A stretch of DNA of 64,000 nucleotides from Muribaculaceae bacterium (GCA_022509105.1 JAFLTV010000001.1:1-64000), one strand, 5' to 3'; numbered from the stretch's first letter, positions 38,476-48,306 are shown. Program-made: numbers and translations. The notes: a model not told the origin generated them from the sequence alone.

Positions 38476-39279
38476 TTAGAAATTATTGATTAGATCCTGA
38501 TAGTCTTCCGTCTCTTTAAATACTTCAAACCAACGATTAAAGTCATTTTGGAGAACGCTATCTTCCGGATTGAATATCCAGACTTGGAATTGGGTGAAAC
38601 TCACTGGAGTGTCGTAAGACAATTCCGGATATTTCTCTGCTACATTTTTGGCCACCTTCTCGTTGACCACAGCGTATGGTAAGGATCCGTCGGCTATTTT
38701 CAGAGTGATTAATTCATCTGAAAGATCCGGCTCTTCAATAATATTGATTTCCCCTCCTATCTCTTTTGAAAGGTTTTCAAGCCTTTGTTTTGCGGGAGAA
38801 CCGGATGCTATATGAATGGACTTTCCTGATAGATCTAAAGACGAGGAGATAGGCTGGCTGTTATTTTTTAACTGAACTAATACGAGCCTGTCAAGGAAGA
38901 TACTCTCTGAAGTCGGGAATCTTGATTTCAATTCATTGTCGAGAGGGAGAGAAGCCAAAATATCAAAAGCACCTTTCTCCACTTGTTTCATAGCCTCCTC
39001 AGCGTTAGTAACAGCCCATAATTTCATCGGCCTTGAATCCTCTTGGTCGAAAAAAGCTGCTATTTCAAAATTAATTCCGGATAAAGTGTCAGGATACATA
39101 TAAACGCTTGAGGGTCCGTAAAGCAATGCCACATCTATTGTGTCGCCTTCCGAATATCCTTGTATAGGTGAAGATTGTATTCTGGTGCAGTTCCGGGAAA
39201 TGCTTATGACAAAGGCTAATACAACAACTATCAATAAATAGAATATGATTTGCATTATTTTTGAGGAATAACGTGTCAT
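38476..39279 (-). CDS. Membrane-anchored periplasmic solute-binding-like protein (SBP family 3 / MltF-N like)
   Basis: A 267-residue protein with one N-terminal membrane segment (IIFYLLIVVVLAFVISISRNC), then a type II periplasmic-binding fold: IDVALLYGPSSVYMY, GINFEIAAFF, AFDILASLPLD, LDLSGKSIHIASGSPAKQRLENL, and FTQFQVWIFNPEDSVLQ. No lytic transglycosylase domain follows, unlike MltF, and no ABC transporter genes are adjacent. It may therefore sense or bind a ligand rather than feed a transporter. The ligand is unknown. It sits 37 bases after the putative porin gene. Confidence 0.75.
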   Translation of the reverse strand: MTRYSSKIMQIIFYLLIVVVLAFVISISRNCTRIQSSPIQGYSEGDTIDVALLYGPSSVYMYPDTLSGINFEIAAFFDQEDSRPMKLWAVTNAEEAMKQVEKGAFDILASLPLDNELKSRFPTSESIFLDRLVLVQLKNNSQPISSSLDLSGKSIHIASGSPAKQRLENLSKEIGGEINIIEEPDLSDELITLKIADGSLPYAVVNEKVAKNVAEKYPELSYDTPVSFTQFQVWIFNPEDSVLQNDFNRWFEVFKETEDYQDLINNF

Positions 39280-39316
39280 AATTTCTATTTGTTGGTTAAT
39301 TGGTCAGCATACATTT

Positions 39317-41347
39317 TTAATTGGAAAAATCCACCGACAAGCCGATTTCAAGCCTTCTTGGATTCATAGGATAGTGGGGGAGCAGAAAATAGTTTTTTGA
39401 GAACCATCCCTGATTCACATGGCTGTATTGCACATAAAAACGTGTCTTATAAAGCCTTGCAGTCACATAGGCGTTTATCAACGGATAGTTTCCAACTTTC
39501 ATTTTTTCATCTCCCTGCACATGGAATGTGGCTGTAGCCGGCTGATAATCCAAAGCTTTATATGATGTGTAATAATCGCAGTCGATGCCAAGCTGGAGTT
39601 TTAAGACTCTGAAAGCAATGAATTTTAAGAAAAGGTTGCTATAGATTGTAAATTCGGGGAGAGGAAGGATATCACTGTTGGAACTTTTTTGATAATAGAG
39701 CGTATTGTTCCAGTTAAGTATTCCGAATCTGAATTCCTGATTCAGAGAAGCAGAAAAGACCTGGATATTTCCACCATACTGTTGTGGCAAGGAGAGGCCG
39801 TTGAAGAACACATAATTCTGCATATTCTCGACACCCGCTGATATCGTTGTCTTAGTCCATGGAATCAGCAATTTGCCGTCTATCTTATATCTTCTGGTTT
39901 TCCCGAAGTCATTATCCCACGCAAAATGATTAGAGATATATTGTTGCAGGAGATAAGGTTGTGCTTTATTGGAGAAAGAAGCATTGGCGCTTATTTTCAC
40001 AGAATCTCCGAATAGCTTGAATCTTGAAGATATGGTTCCGTCGAGTTCAAGGTCTCCTACAACATCACCTATTAATCCGAATTTCACATTTGCCGCATAT
40101 CGTAAAAGATCGCCCTTGTCTTTGTGGAGACGACCTCCTATCCATAAGAAATTTTTTGTTGCCTTATCGGGCACATATATCCCAGCCGGCAAAGGAGTAA
40201 GACCTTCTATCTGGTCAGGCTCTATCGGAGTGTAATAGGTTGGCTGACGATATTTTTGAATTTGATAAGAAGCGTAGGCGGAAAGCCCGAATTTCACCCA
40301 TTTTCTGAATCCCTCGATCATTTCCAATCCTATGGAATTGGTCATCATATTCATGTAGACGTCATCATTGGTGCCCGATAGGTTGAGATAACGGTTTTCC
40401 CAGAAATTGTTGCCTTCCGACACATTCGTATTAGTGAAGAGATGTCGGGCATGTTGAAGATCGAAGGAATAAATGATTCTGGCTAAAGGTATATAGACTT
40501 CTCTGGTCAGTGTGTCGTTGACAGCCTCTGAATGCCAATATCCCATCTTGAAGGCATGAGTCATGAAAAACTCATCGCCTCTCATAAGGGTGTGTGCATT
40601 GTTCAGATTAATCGGTATGGTTTTGGTATTCACGGAGGTGACACCGGCTTGCACTTGTGCCGGATCGGTTATATAAAGATCGTTGGTGATACCTCCGTTT
40701 TCTTTATTTACTGAATAATAATGATTGTAAAAAGTCTGGGCCTCATATCTGTCTCCCATATAGTAGAAGGAAAGACCGTAAGAAAAGTTTTTCACAGCCT
40801 GGCCTTCATAGGTGCCATGAGAATGAATATAGTCCAATTTACCTCCGATACCAATTCTGCGGTTGACGTTGCCCATCAATTCTGCTTTTAGCCGGTCTTG
40901 ATGAGTCTCTTTTGTGCCGGCAAATCCATATTCAAGGATTGTTGTCGGAACGTAAATATTATAAAATTTTTGTTTTTTGAATGAGTAAAGCCAGGTGTCG
41001 AGTGCATCCCGGAAGAAGAAAGTATATCTTTCGGGCCTATTGAAAAATATCATGTTGATACCTTCTGCACCGAGATTACCGGTTGTGGCGTAAGCATCCG
41101 TCTGTAAAGCCGGAAGTGAATAACGTTGATAATTATAAGTGAGAGTGTCTATGGTAGACTCAACATGGTTTGCAAGAGGGAATGTAAGAGTCCATGCCGT
41201 TCCCTCTCTCACAGTGTCTTGGGCGGTTTTGGCCGTTGTGGTCTGTTGAGTGGTACGTGATGCCAGTGTCCTTTGATTTTGAGCCAAAAGACACTGTACA
41301 CTAAGTATCGAGCAGAATATTATTATTATCCGCTTGAATGAAATCAT
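39317..41347 (-). CDS. Putative porin, large outer-membrane beta-barrel
   Basis: About 676 residues from ATG 41347 (MISFKRIIIIFCSILSVQCLLAQ), a typical signal peptide. The mature N-terminus is Thr/Gln-rich and the rest alternates aromatic-rich strands, ending in LEIGLSVDFSN with an aromatic near the C-terminus, as barrels do. It resembles the Bacteroidota 'putative porin' (Porin_10) family. There is no plug or carboxypeptidase-like domain, so it is not a TonB receptor. Neighbours are the HMA protein (21 bases upstream) and the binding-like protein downstream. The solute is unknown. Confidence 0.78.
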   Translation of the reverse strand: MISFKRIIIIFCSILSVQCLLAQNQRTLASRTTQQTTTAKTAQDTVREGTAWTLTFPLANHVESTIDTLTYNYQRYSLPALQTDAYATTGNLGAEGINMIFFNRPERYTFFFRDALDTWLYSFKKQKFYNIYVPTTILEYGFAGTKETHQDRLKAELMGNVNRRIGIGGKLDYIHSHGTYEGQAVKNFSYGLSFYYMGDRYEAQTFYNHYYSVNKENGGITNDLYITDPAQVQAGVTSVNTKTIPINLNNAHTLMRGDEFFMTHAFKMGYWHSEAVNDTLTREVYIPLARIIYSFDLQHARHLFTNTNVSEGNNFWENRYLNLSGTNDDVYMNMMTNSIGLEMIEGFRKWVKFGLSAYASYQIQKYRQPTYYTPIEPDQIEGLTPLPAGIYVPDKATKNFLWIGGRLHKDKGDLLRYAANVKFGLIGDVVGDLELDGTISSRFKLFGDSVKISANASFSNKAQPYLLQQYISNHFAWDNDFGKTRRYKIDGKLLIPWTKTTISAGVENMQNYVFFNGLSLPQQYGGNIQVFSASLNQEFRFGILNWNNTLYYQKSSNSDILPLPEFTIYSNLFLKFIAFRVLKLQLGIDCDYYTSYKALDYQPATATFHVQGDEKMKVGNYPLINAYVTARLYKTRFYVQYSHVNQGWFSKNYFLLPHYPMNPRRLEIGLSVDFSN

Positions 41348-41368
41348 ACGCGAAATTAGCAAATATCA

Positions 41369-41749
41369 CTAATTTCCACAACAACTGCCATTGCAGCTTT
41401 GTGATTTTACACAATTATTTCCCGCTTCCTTTTCACATGAAGCCGGTGTTTCACAATTGTTTTCAGTTGTTGCAGGAATTTCTTCTACAGAATAGCCTAT
41501 TTTTTTGAATGCTTGTTCAATCTTTTCCGGATTTGTCTTATCTGCGTCGTAGGTGACAGTCACTCTTTGATCCGCTAAATTTGTCTCGATATTCTTGACT
41601 CCCTTTTCAAATCTCAGATTCCCTTTAATTTTGTTTTCACAGTTTTGACATGACATGGGAGGAGTGGTGGACACTATCAATTCCTTGATATCTTTTGCAT
41701 TAACACTTAATGCAAAGACAACCATCATCAAAAATAAGATTTTTTTCAT
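41369..41749 (-). CDS. Secreted heavy-metal-associated (HMA) protein with Cys-rich tail
   Basis: A 126-residue protein with a signal peptide (MKKILFLMMVVFALSVNA). A ferredoxin-like HMA domain follows, carrying the metal motif MSCQNC (C34, C37) and the strand pattern VKNIETNLADQRVTVTYDADKTNPEKIEQAFKKIGY. The last 35 residues add seven more Cys in a flexible tail ending SCNGSCCGN. HMA domains bind Cu(I) or similar soft metals. Export and the extra thiols suggest a periplasmic metal trap or chaperone. It lies 75 bases downstream of the TonB receptor gene. Confidence 0.85.
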   Translation of the reverse strand: MKKILFLMMVVFALSVNAKDIKELIVSTTPPMSCQNCENKIKGNLRFEKGVKNIETNLADQRVTVTYDADKTNPEKIEQAFKKIGYSVEEIPATTENNCETPASCEKEAGNNCVKSQSCNGSCCGN

Positions 41750-41824
41750 TTTGTTAGTTTATATATTATCTAAATTTTATTTTTGGTTAATTTTCAGACC
41801 TTGTTTTTCTCGGAGAGTTTATTA

Positions 41825-43831
41825 TCATACCTTACCAAAATTAAAACGTATCCCGACATAAAACATTGTTCCGTCGATAGGACCCCACACCATGGTGGAA
41901 TCAAAATCTTCTCCCCAAGGGTCGGCGGATGATATTATCGGGTTTTTCTGTTTAAAATTAGTAATGTTTTCAGCTCCCGCATAGATGGAGAAGTGTCTGA
42001 ACCAGCGTGTTGCCTGGAAATTCAACATCGGATAAGTCGGGAATCTTTCCTTCCATGACCATTCCCCATTGCTTAAAAGATATGGAGCAGGCATTCTTCC
42101 TCCTCCGTTGAGCTGAAGTGTCAGATCAAATTGCCATATATTCATGGGTGTGGAATAAGACACTGTAGCCAACCCTTTATATTTGGATGTCAAAGGTTTT
42201 TCCAAAAGTTTACCCTGGTATGTGGTTTTCACATCATTCAGACGCCATGCCAAAGTGGCATTCAGGCCGAAAGAAGATTCATAAGATGCTTCAATCTGAA
42301 ATGTGTGGGAAAAAGATTTCCCGTCAAGATTTCCTATGGTGAGTTGATGGGGAGTTTCATAGTCAACCACAACTTGACGGTTAAAATGAGTGTAGTAGTA
42401 TTCGGTGCTGAAACGAAGGGTTTCGGCATTGAGATGCAGCCTGTAGTCAACATTAAAACCGTAGTTCCAGGAAGATTCCTGATTTAGATTCTCCACCACA
42501 AGAGCCCGGCTTGACGCTAAAAGATAGTTATATTCAGCCCATGCAAAAACAGTCCGGTAGCCTTTCCCGGCTGAAGCTCTCAATGTCAAGGATTCAATGG
42601 GGGAATATTTGATATTAAACCGAGGAGTGACAAACCATTTGTATTTCGAACTCCAATCGCCCCGGATTCCGCCCATCAAGGTTAATTTTTCGTTAGGTGT
42701 CCAGGTATATTGTCCGTAAATTCCTGCTGTCGTCTCTTTCTCTTTTATCAATTCAGGAGCCGGCATGGCTGAGGTTCCCGGCTTTATCCATTGGTCGAAA
42801 TAATCATAATTATAAGACAACCCTGCCGACAGATTATGCTTTTCGTTGAATGAATTTTCCAACATCAATTGCCCGTAGCCGTTCCATTCCTTCACATCAT
42901 AACCTCTTGCTCCATACAGGGAATTCAATTTATGAAGCGACCCATTGCCCATGAAAGCTATATTTGTATTATGATCTTTGTTAAGAATAAATGCATGTTT
43001 CATATATGCCTCATATCGTTGGGTCTTCATATCAATGATATAAGGATTATCATTCATATTGGAATGGTGATCAAGAATTTGCCCTGCAAGACTTTTCTCG
43101 TTAATCATCCCTATTCCGGCATGCATGATATAACGGGAAGTAAACAGATTCCATCTATTCTGAAAATTAAACTGGCGAATATCCGGCATATCCGTAAAAC
43201 CGTCGTTATTGCCGTCATGCCTCCGAAACCTGTCTTCAAAATGGCCTAAAATTTCAGTGTTGAGGGTAGGAGAGAGATGGAAATTAGCGTCTGCATTCGC
43301 TTCCAGTTTCATCTGGGAATCAAAATAAGCGTTTAACGTCACTCCTGCCTGGTCTTGCGGCTTGAGATATTCCACATCTATCTGGCCTGTTATGGATTCA
43401 TATCCGTTTTTCACACTGCTGCTGCCTTTAGAAACGCTTATGCTTTTCATCCATGGTCCGGGCACATAACGCAATGCGTAGGGTCTTGCCGCGCCTCTGA
43501 AATTCGGAAGATTTTCTGTCAGCAATTGAACATAATTGCCTGAAAGTCCTAACAGTTTTATTTGTTTTGATCCTGTGGCGGCGTCATTGTAACTTACATC
43601 CACGGAAGGATTCGTTGTGAAGCTTTCTCCGAGGTTGCAGCAGGCAGCCCGGAATAATTCTGTTTGGCCAATGGTGATTTTATTTTCAACACCTATGTTT
43701 TTAAGGGTGCCTGATTGTTTTTTGATAATAACAAAATCCTCCAATTCGTTCCATTGGATGGAATCGGAGTCATTTTGGGCCATTGCTTCTCCCATCAAAA
43801 GGGACATGATTATCAATATTTTCCCTCTCAT
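41825..43831 (-). CDS. TonB-dependent receptor, possible metal or metallophore importer
   Basis: A 668-residue outer-membrane receptor with a signal peptide (MRGKILIIMSLLMGEAMA). A plug domain occupies about residues 40-160 (GESFTTNPSVDVSYNDAATGSKQIKLLGLSG), and a 22-strand-type barrel follows, ending GIRFNFGKV. It lacks the carboxypeptidase-like N-terminal extension of SusC proteins. The AACC motif (62-65) at the start of the plug adds vicinal thiols. Its neighbour is an HMA metal-binding protein, so metal uptake is a reasonable inference; the substrate is unproven. Confidence 0.85.
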   Translation of the reverse strand: MRGKILIIMSLLMGEAMAQNDSDSIQWNELEDFVIIKKQSGTLKNIGVENKITIGQTELFRAACCNLGESFTTNPSVDVSYNDAATGSKQIKLLGLSGNYVQLLTENLPNFRGAARPYALRYVPGPWMKSISVSKGSSSVKNGYESITGQIDVEYLKPQDQAGVTLNAYFDSQMKLEANADANFHLSPTLNTEILGHFEDRFRRHDGNNDGFTDMPDIRQFNFQNRWNLFTSRYIMHAGIGMINEKSLAGQILDHHSNMNDNPYIIDMKTQRYEAYMKHAFILNKDHNTNIAFMGNGSLHKLNSLYGARGYDVKEWNGYGQLMLENSFNEKHNLSAGLSYNYDYFDQWIKPGTSAMPAPELIKEKETTAGIYGQYTWTPNEKLTLMGGIRGDWSSKYKWFVTPRFNIKYSPIESLTLRASAGKGYRTVFAWAEYNYLLASSRALVVENLNQESSWNYGFNVDYRLHLNAETLRFSTEYYYTHFNRQVVVDYETPHQLTIGNLDGKSFSHTFQIEASYESSFGLNATLAWRLNDVKTTYQGKLLEKPLTSKYKGLATVSYSTPMNIWQFDLTLQLNGGGRMPAPYLLSNGEWSWKERFPTYPMLNFQATRWFRHFSIYAGAENITNFKQKNPIISSADPWGEDFDSTMVWGPIDGTMFYVGIRFNFGKV

Positions 43832-43850
43832 AACAAGAAAAATATAAATA

Positions 43851-43896
43851 CAAAGTTACCTAATTTTGGGCAATTCGCTGTAAATCTTTAAATTTG
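43851..43896. promoter_or_regulatory. Divergent promoters for the TonB receptor (minus) and the 215-residue barrel gene (plus)
   Basis: Plus strand: TTTG (43865-43868), a 20-base spacer and TAAATTTG (43889-43896), an excellent consensus match. Minus strand: TAACTTTG (43858-43851) without a clear -33 box. Confidence 0.6.
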
Positions 43897-43924
43897 TATT
43901 CTTAAAAAATTATAATTTACAGAA

Positions 43925-44572
43925 ATGAATATTAAAAGATTTTTATTTTTTGCAGCACTTTTCTCTTCTCTTTTCACTTTTCAACTTAATGCAAAAGCTC
44001 CCAACAAGTTTACCAACCTTGGATTTGCCTTCACAAATATGAAACAGGCCGATTCCAAATCATTTCATAGCGATCTGGGGTTCAGTCTGAATAAAACCAC
44101 CACATACTATCTTCATAAACCTATAGCCGGAAAACTTCTTTTCGGCATCGATGTTGCCTGGACGGATATAACTTATTCAAACTATAAAGTGAATTATATC
44201 AAGCTTTCGGCTCCTGATGAGACTGAAACTTCAACTATCCATGCCTTGGATATAACCATCCAGGGAGGTTTAGGCATTAATTATGCCATCACGAATAATG
44301 TGAATCTCCATGCCTTTGCTCGTTATGCACCCGGAGTCGCAGGTGTTTTCCAGGATAACGACCTGATGGCAGGTTTCCTCAACAGTGCCGACTTCGGCTT
44401 GTTGATAAATTGGAAATTTATCGGTGTCGGATTTGATTGGCGTTTCGGGCAGTCAAGGCATAAAAGCGTTTTGCCTCAAATAGATCTGGAAGACGCTTCC
44501 ATCGAGTATTCTAAAGAAAAAATAAAAACTAACATAAGCGGGGGCCGAGTATTCTTATCATTATCCTTCTAA
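43925..44572 (+). CDS. Uncharacterised small outer-membrane beta-barrel protein
   Basis: A 215-residue protein with a signal peptide (FLFFAALFSSLFTFQLNAKA). The mature part has about eight to ten amphipathic strands (TTTYYLHKPIAGKLLFGIDVAWTDI; GLGINYAITNNVNLHAFARYAPG) and ends in RVFLSLSF, the terminal Phe typical of Bam substrates. I do not recognise a named family. A strong promoter precedes it. The large lipoprotein gene follows 24 bases later, suggesting a two-gene unit. Confidence 0.75.
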   Translation: MNIKRFLFFAALFSSLFTFQLNAKAPNKFTNLGFAFTNMKQADSKSFHSDLGFSLNKTTTYYLHKPIAGKLLFGIDVAWTDITYSNYKVNYIKLSAPDETETSTIHALDITIQGGLGINYAITNNVNLHAFARYAPGVAGVFQDNDLMAGFLNSADFGLLINWKFIGVGFDWRFGQSRHKSVLPQIDLEDASIEYSKEKIKTNISGGRVFLSLSF

Positions 44573-44596
44573 TTTGAAATATATTTCCATAACGAT

Positions 44597-46975
44597 ATGA
44601 AACTTAATAGTTTTTTTAAAATTTTACCACTTGTTTCCGCATTTATTTTTTTCGCATGCGGTGAAAACGACATTGTGGTCGATGATCCTAATCATTTGAA
44701 TCCTAATGTGCCCATGGTTGATGTTGAACCGGATGATTATATACAGGAACATCTCCGTGAATATGACGATGGGGAAACTGTAATTTCTCTGGCTGATGAT
44801 GTAAAGCTTCTCACTCCTTATCAACTTGAGAATTTAATAGAATATGATGAGGAAAATGATATCCTTTATTTTGATGAAAACGCCGAGATCGACCGTTTGC
44901 CACAATCGGACGACCGGATAATTTATTCTCCCTACACAATAGGAATGATAGATGAAATTCCCGGAGGTGTCATTGGGGAAGTCGATTATCTGGAAGAGGT
45001 TACAACAAGAGCTCAGGGCAGAAGGGCCATAGCCCTCCATTTTAAGGATGTGGAACCTGATTTAGATGATTATTTCAATGATATGAAGTTTACTGATGTT
45101 CCGGTGGTTGTCAGGCGAAAAGTCAACTCGGGTAATTCTTCCGGATATCAGCCTTACGAATTGGAACTTTTCGATTTGGGAACTAAACTTAAAAAAGAAT
45201 TTCTGGAGGATTTCCCGGTTAATGCCGGATTGGAATTCAATGGAGTCGGAAAAATAATTGTTAAAGGTTACGTTTCAGTTGATAAAAAGCGCAAATTTTT
45301 TGATTTTGAATTGGAAACCATTGCAAGAATCAATGGAGATTTGGAATTGTATGCTGAATATGAATTGGGCTATGATCAATGGCACGGCCATATGGTTGAT
45401 CTGCCTGTTATTCCATATATTCAAGCCGGGGCTGTCCCTATCCCCTTGTCGTTAAATATATCTGCAGATTTCTATAGTATTCTGGATGCTAAATGCTCTA
45501 TTGGGGCCGGAATATCTTTTGACACATCTCTGTATAAAACACGTATAGGCTATGATAATGGGCGACTTCTGACCCCTAATGACAATCATCTGCTTACCGA
45601 GTCTTCCAATTTCAGCTGGAATATGAATCTCATCAATTTCAGTGGAAGCGCAGGTATAGGGTTCAGACTTTCTCCCGCCATTAAATTTAATAAAATCACC
45701 ATACTTAAAGGCGATGACACTGCTCATGCCGATATAACCCTGACTTTAAATTCCGAGACTCAAGTGAATTTAGATCCCTCTAAATCAACTTCTCCCTTTA
45801 ATAATGATCCCTTCCAGGTGAATTTAACGGCAGGATTTACAATTGAAAATATATTCGATTGCTTCAATAAACGTAACATTAAAAACGAAGTAGGACCCAG
45901 CCGAACCTTCACGTTAGCTGAATTATATCTCTATCCGGAATATGAAAGATGGAGACATGAGGATGATGTAGAAAACGGGACAACTGTAATATCCGCAGTG
46001 CCGACAGGCGACCTGTTGTTGCCCGTAACTCCGGGTTTCAGCCTTTATGAAGTTGATCTTTATAATCCTGATGATCTCTCGAAAGGTGTATTGCAGGAAA
46101 ATCTTGTAAAGGGCTCTACTTATCATTCATGGTGGGAAAGATTCACACAACCCAACAACGGCACACGATACAGCTCCACGTTTACCGGATTGAAAGCAGG
46201 CCACACTTATACCGTGGTTCCGCATCTTGGTTTCTTTAATGATCTCTTGAAGACTTACGGTTATAATACTCCACATTACACATTTACTTTCGGAGAAGAA
46301 GACGAAGAGGAGGTAAGAAGAATCTCCCATATTTCATATCCGGAAATTCCGGGTTTCACGGATGGCGGCATAGCATATTTCACTTATGATGATCAAGGAC
46401 GTCTCGTGCGTTATATAGATCCGTTCTTAGAGGTAAATGCCACATTCGATTATGCCGGAAATAAAATTGTCTTTAATTTTGATGATTATTACACATGGTC
46501 AGACCTTAAGACCAATAGCAACGGCAATCTGATCAGCGCTTATGCTTCAGGAGAGGGCCCCGTCTATTTCTATTATGACAACGACGGCTATATAACTTCA
46601 ATAAAATCTCCCGAAACCACTGATACATTTGTCTGGGAAGATGGTAAGTTGCTTCGTCTGACTCATGAACAACAGGAAAAAAGCTACACTGATATCTATG
46701 AAGTTACTTTCACCTATGATAAGGAGATCAAATCCGAACATGGTCAGTTATGTTTCTTCGGAAATTTATATTCTTTCATGATGAGAGGCGATTTATTGGG
46801 AAAGCATCCTAAATATCTGCCCTCCGGAGCCACAATGAGAGAAACTGATGATGAAGGAACCCAGAAAGTGAGCTATGGAATATCCTACGAATTTGATTCT
46901 GAGGGATATATAATAAGGGAGATACTCAATCTTATGGGAATTTTTAATCTTCCATTCACATATTTTTATGAATAA
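44597..46975 (+). CDS. Large uncharacterised surface lipoprotein
   Basis: A 792-residue protein. The N-terminus ends in a lipobox (FIFFACG, Cys at 21) followed by acidic residues, the usual signal for lipidation and possibly surface export in Bacteroidota. The middle (about 90-420) is a beta-rich region of unknown family. TFTGLKAGHTYTVVPHLGF near 530 resembles a fibronectin-III-like segment. The C-terminal 200 residues carry YD-repeat-like units (YFTYDDQGRLVRYID, FYYDNDGYITSIKSPE, YEFDSEGYIIREI) similar to DUF4595 proteins. It is probably co-transcribed with the small barrel upstream. Function unknown. Confidence 0.75.
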   Translation: MKLNSFFKILPLVSAFIFFACGENDIVVDDPNHLNPNVPMVDVEPDDYIQEHLREYDDGETVISLADDVKLLTPYQLENLIEYDEENDILYFDENAEIDRLPQSDDRIIYSPYTIGMIDEIPGGVIGEVDYLEEVTTRAQGRRAIALHFKDVEPDLDDYFNDMKFTDVPVVVRRKVNSGNSSGYQPYELELFDLGTKLKKEFLEDFPVNAGLEFNGVGKIIVKGYVSVDKKRKFFDFELETIARINGDLELYAEYELGYDQWHGHMVDLPVIPYIQAGAVPIPLSLNISADFYSILDAKCSIGAGISFDTSLYKTRIGYDNGRLLTPNDNHLLTESSNFSWNMNLINFSGSAGIGFRLSPAIKFNKITILKGDDTAHADITLTLNSETQVNLDPSKSTSPFNNDPFQVNLTAGFTIENIFDCFNKRNIKNEVGPSRTFTLAELYLYPEYERWRHEDDVENGTTVISAVPTGDLLLPVTPGFSLYEVDLYNPDDLSKGVLQENLVKGSTYHSWWERFTQPNNGTRYSSTFTGLKAGHTYTVVPHLGFFNDLLKTYGYNTPHYTFTFGEEDEEEVRRISHISYPEIPGFTDGGIAYFTYDDQGRLVRYIDPFLEVNATFDYAGNKIVFNFDDYYTWSDLKTNSNGNLISAYASGEGPVYFYYDNDGYITSIKSPETTDTFVWEDGKLLRLTHEQQEKSYTDIYEVTFTYDKEIKSEHGQLCFFGNLYSFMMRGDLLGKHPKYLPSGATMRETDDEGTQKVSYGISYEFDSEGYIIREILNLMGIFNLPFTYFYE

Positions 46976-47044
46976 TCCAAAAGATATCCAATGAAAAGGC
47001 GATTGGATGATGAACAATTTATATTATAGGAAACTTCCTTTTTT

Positions 47045-47076
47045 CTTGATAAAAATTGCGGAATACTTTAATTTTG
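47045..47076 (+). promoter_or_regulatory. Promoter for the GT4 and flippase-like genes
   Basis: A TTG -33 core (47045-47047), 21 bases, then TAATTTTG (47069-47076). The -7 box ends 13 bases before the ATG, so the leader must be very short. Confidence 0.5.
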
Positions 47077-47089
47077 CATAGCAAGAAAT

Positions 47090-48283
47090 ATGGCGTCAGT
47101 TCTTTCATATCCTAAGGAAAAGGGCCTTTACGGGATTTTCAACGACAGTTTCCCTCCTATCATTGACGGAGTGACACTGACGGTGGAGAACTATGCCAAA
47201 TGGATTGCAGAAAGCGGGCGCACTCCCTGTATCATCACTCCCTGGAATCCGGAGAAAGTGGATACTCCTTTCGAAGTGATGAGATTTGTATCGCTTCCGA
47301 TTCATAATCGTAAACCATACAGGTATGGATACCCGAAACTCGACCCTTTTATTTGGAAAAGGCTGAAGAAAACAGATTTCCGGATTCTCCATTCCCATTG
47401 TCCTTTTTCTTCAGGTCGACTTGCCGTATATGTCAAAAAGCATCAGGGAGTTCCTCTAATCGGCACTTTTCATTCTAAATATAAGGCCGATCTGGAGCAT
47501 TCATTCCGCCACATGCCTTTCTGCGTGCCAATTATCATGAAAAGGATATTGAATTTCTTCAATGCCTGCGATGAGGTTTGGATTCCACAGGCACAAGTGG
47601 AAGAAACAGTCAGAAAGTATGGCTACAAAGGGCGGCTGACTGTAGTCGAGAATGGCAACGATTTCGCATCTCTCGTCACTGGGGATCTTTCCGAATATAA
47701 AAATCTGGCCAAAGACAGATTAGGATTTGAGAGGGGAGACCTTAATCTCTTGTTTGTTGGACAGCATATCTGGGAGAAAGGCCTGAGAATCATTGTTGAC
47801 ACTTTAGAGAATCTCAAAAATATAGGAAATCTTAAAATCAATTTCATAGGAGACGGCTATGCCATAGGCGATCTTGATAAAGAAATAAAATCCAAAGGAT
47901 TGGCAGATAAAGTAAATATTCATGGTCTGATCACCGACAGGTCACTTTTGAGTGATTTTTATGCGGCAAGCGATTTGTTTTTCTTCCCCTCTATGTACGA
48001 CAATGCTCCATTGGTTGTAAGGGAAGCAGCGGCAATGGGCACTCCGGCAATCCTGCTTAAAGGCTCGACTGCTTCTGAAGTCATAAATGACGGATTTAAC
48101 GGATTTCTTGTTGATAAGAATATAAATGAAATTGCAGCCCTTATCCGAAAGCTTGACAAAGACAGAAGTTTGATCAGAACGACAGGGGTCAATGCCCGAA
48201 ACACTCTTGTAAGGAGTTGGGAAGATGTAGTCGGAGAAGTTATCGACCGATATGAAGTTGCCATCAGAAACAGTCATAAATAA
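47090..48283 (+). CDS. Family 4 glycosyltransferase, diacylglycerol glycosyltransferase-like
   Basis: A 397-residue GT-B enzyme. The N-terminal acceptor domain has FNDSFPPIIDGVTLTVENYAKWI and LHSHCPFSSGRLAVYVKK, as in lipid glucosyl- and mannosyltransferases. The donor domain has VVENGNDF, FVGQHIWEKGLRIIVD, and the E-x7-E region PSMYDNAPLVVREAAAMGTPAIL. It has no signal peptide. A polytopic flippase-like protein follows 23 bases later, suggesting the pair makes and handles a glycolipid. Acceptor and sugar are inferred only from similarity. Confidence 0.88.
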   Translation: MASVLSYPKEKGLYGIFNDSFPPIIDGVTLTVENYAKWIAESGRTPCIITPWNPEKVDTPFEVMRFVSLPIHNRKPYRYGYPKLDPFIWKRLKKTDFRILHSHCPFSSGRLAVYVKKHQGVPLIGTFHSKYKADLEHSFRHMPFCVPIIMKRILNFFNACDEVWIPQAQVEETVRKYGYKGRLTVVENGNDFASLVTGDLSEYKNLAKDRLGFERGDLNLLFVGQHIWEKGLRIIVDTLENLKNIGNLKINFIGDGYAIGDLDKEIKSKGLADKVNIHGLITDRSLLSDFYAASDLFFFPSMYDNAPLVVREAAAMGTPAILLKGSTASEVINDGFNGFLVDKNINEIAALIRKLDKDRSLIRTTGVNARNTLVRSWEDVVGEVIDRYEVAIRNSHK

Positions 48284-48306
48284 CTATCGGAAAAAGTATC
48301 ATTTGC

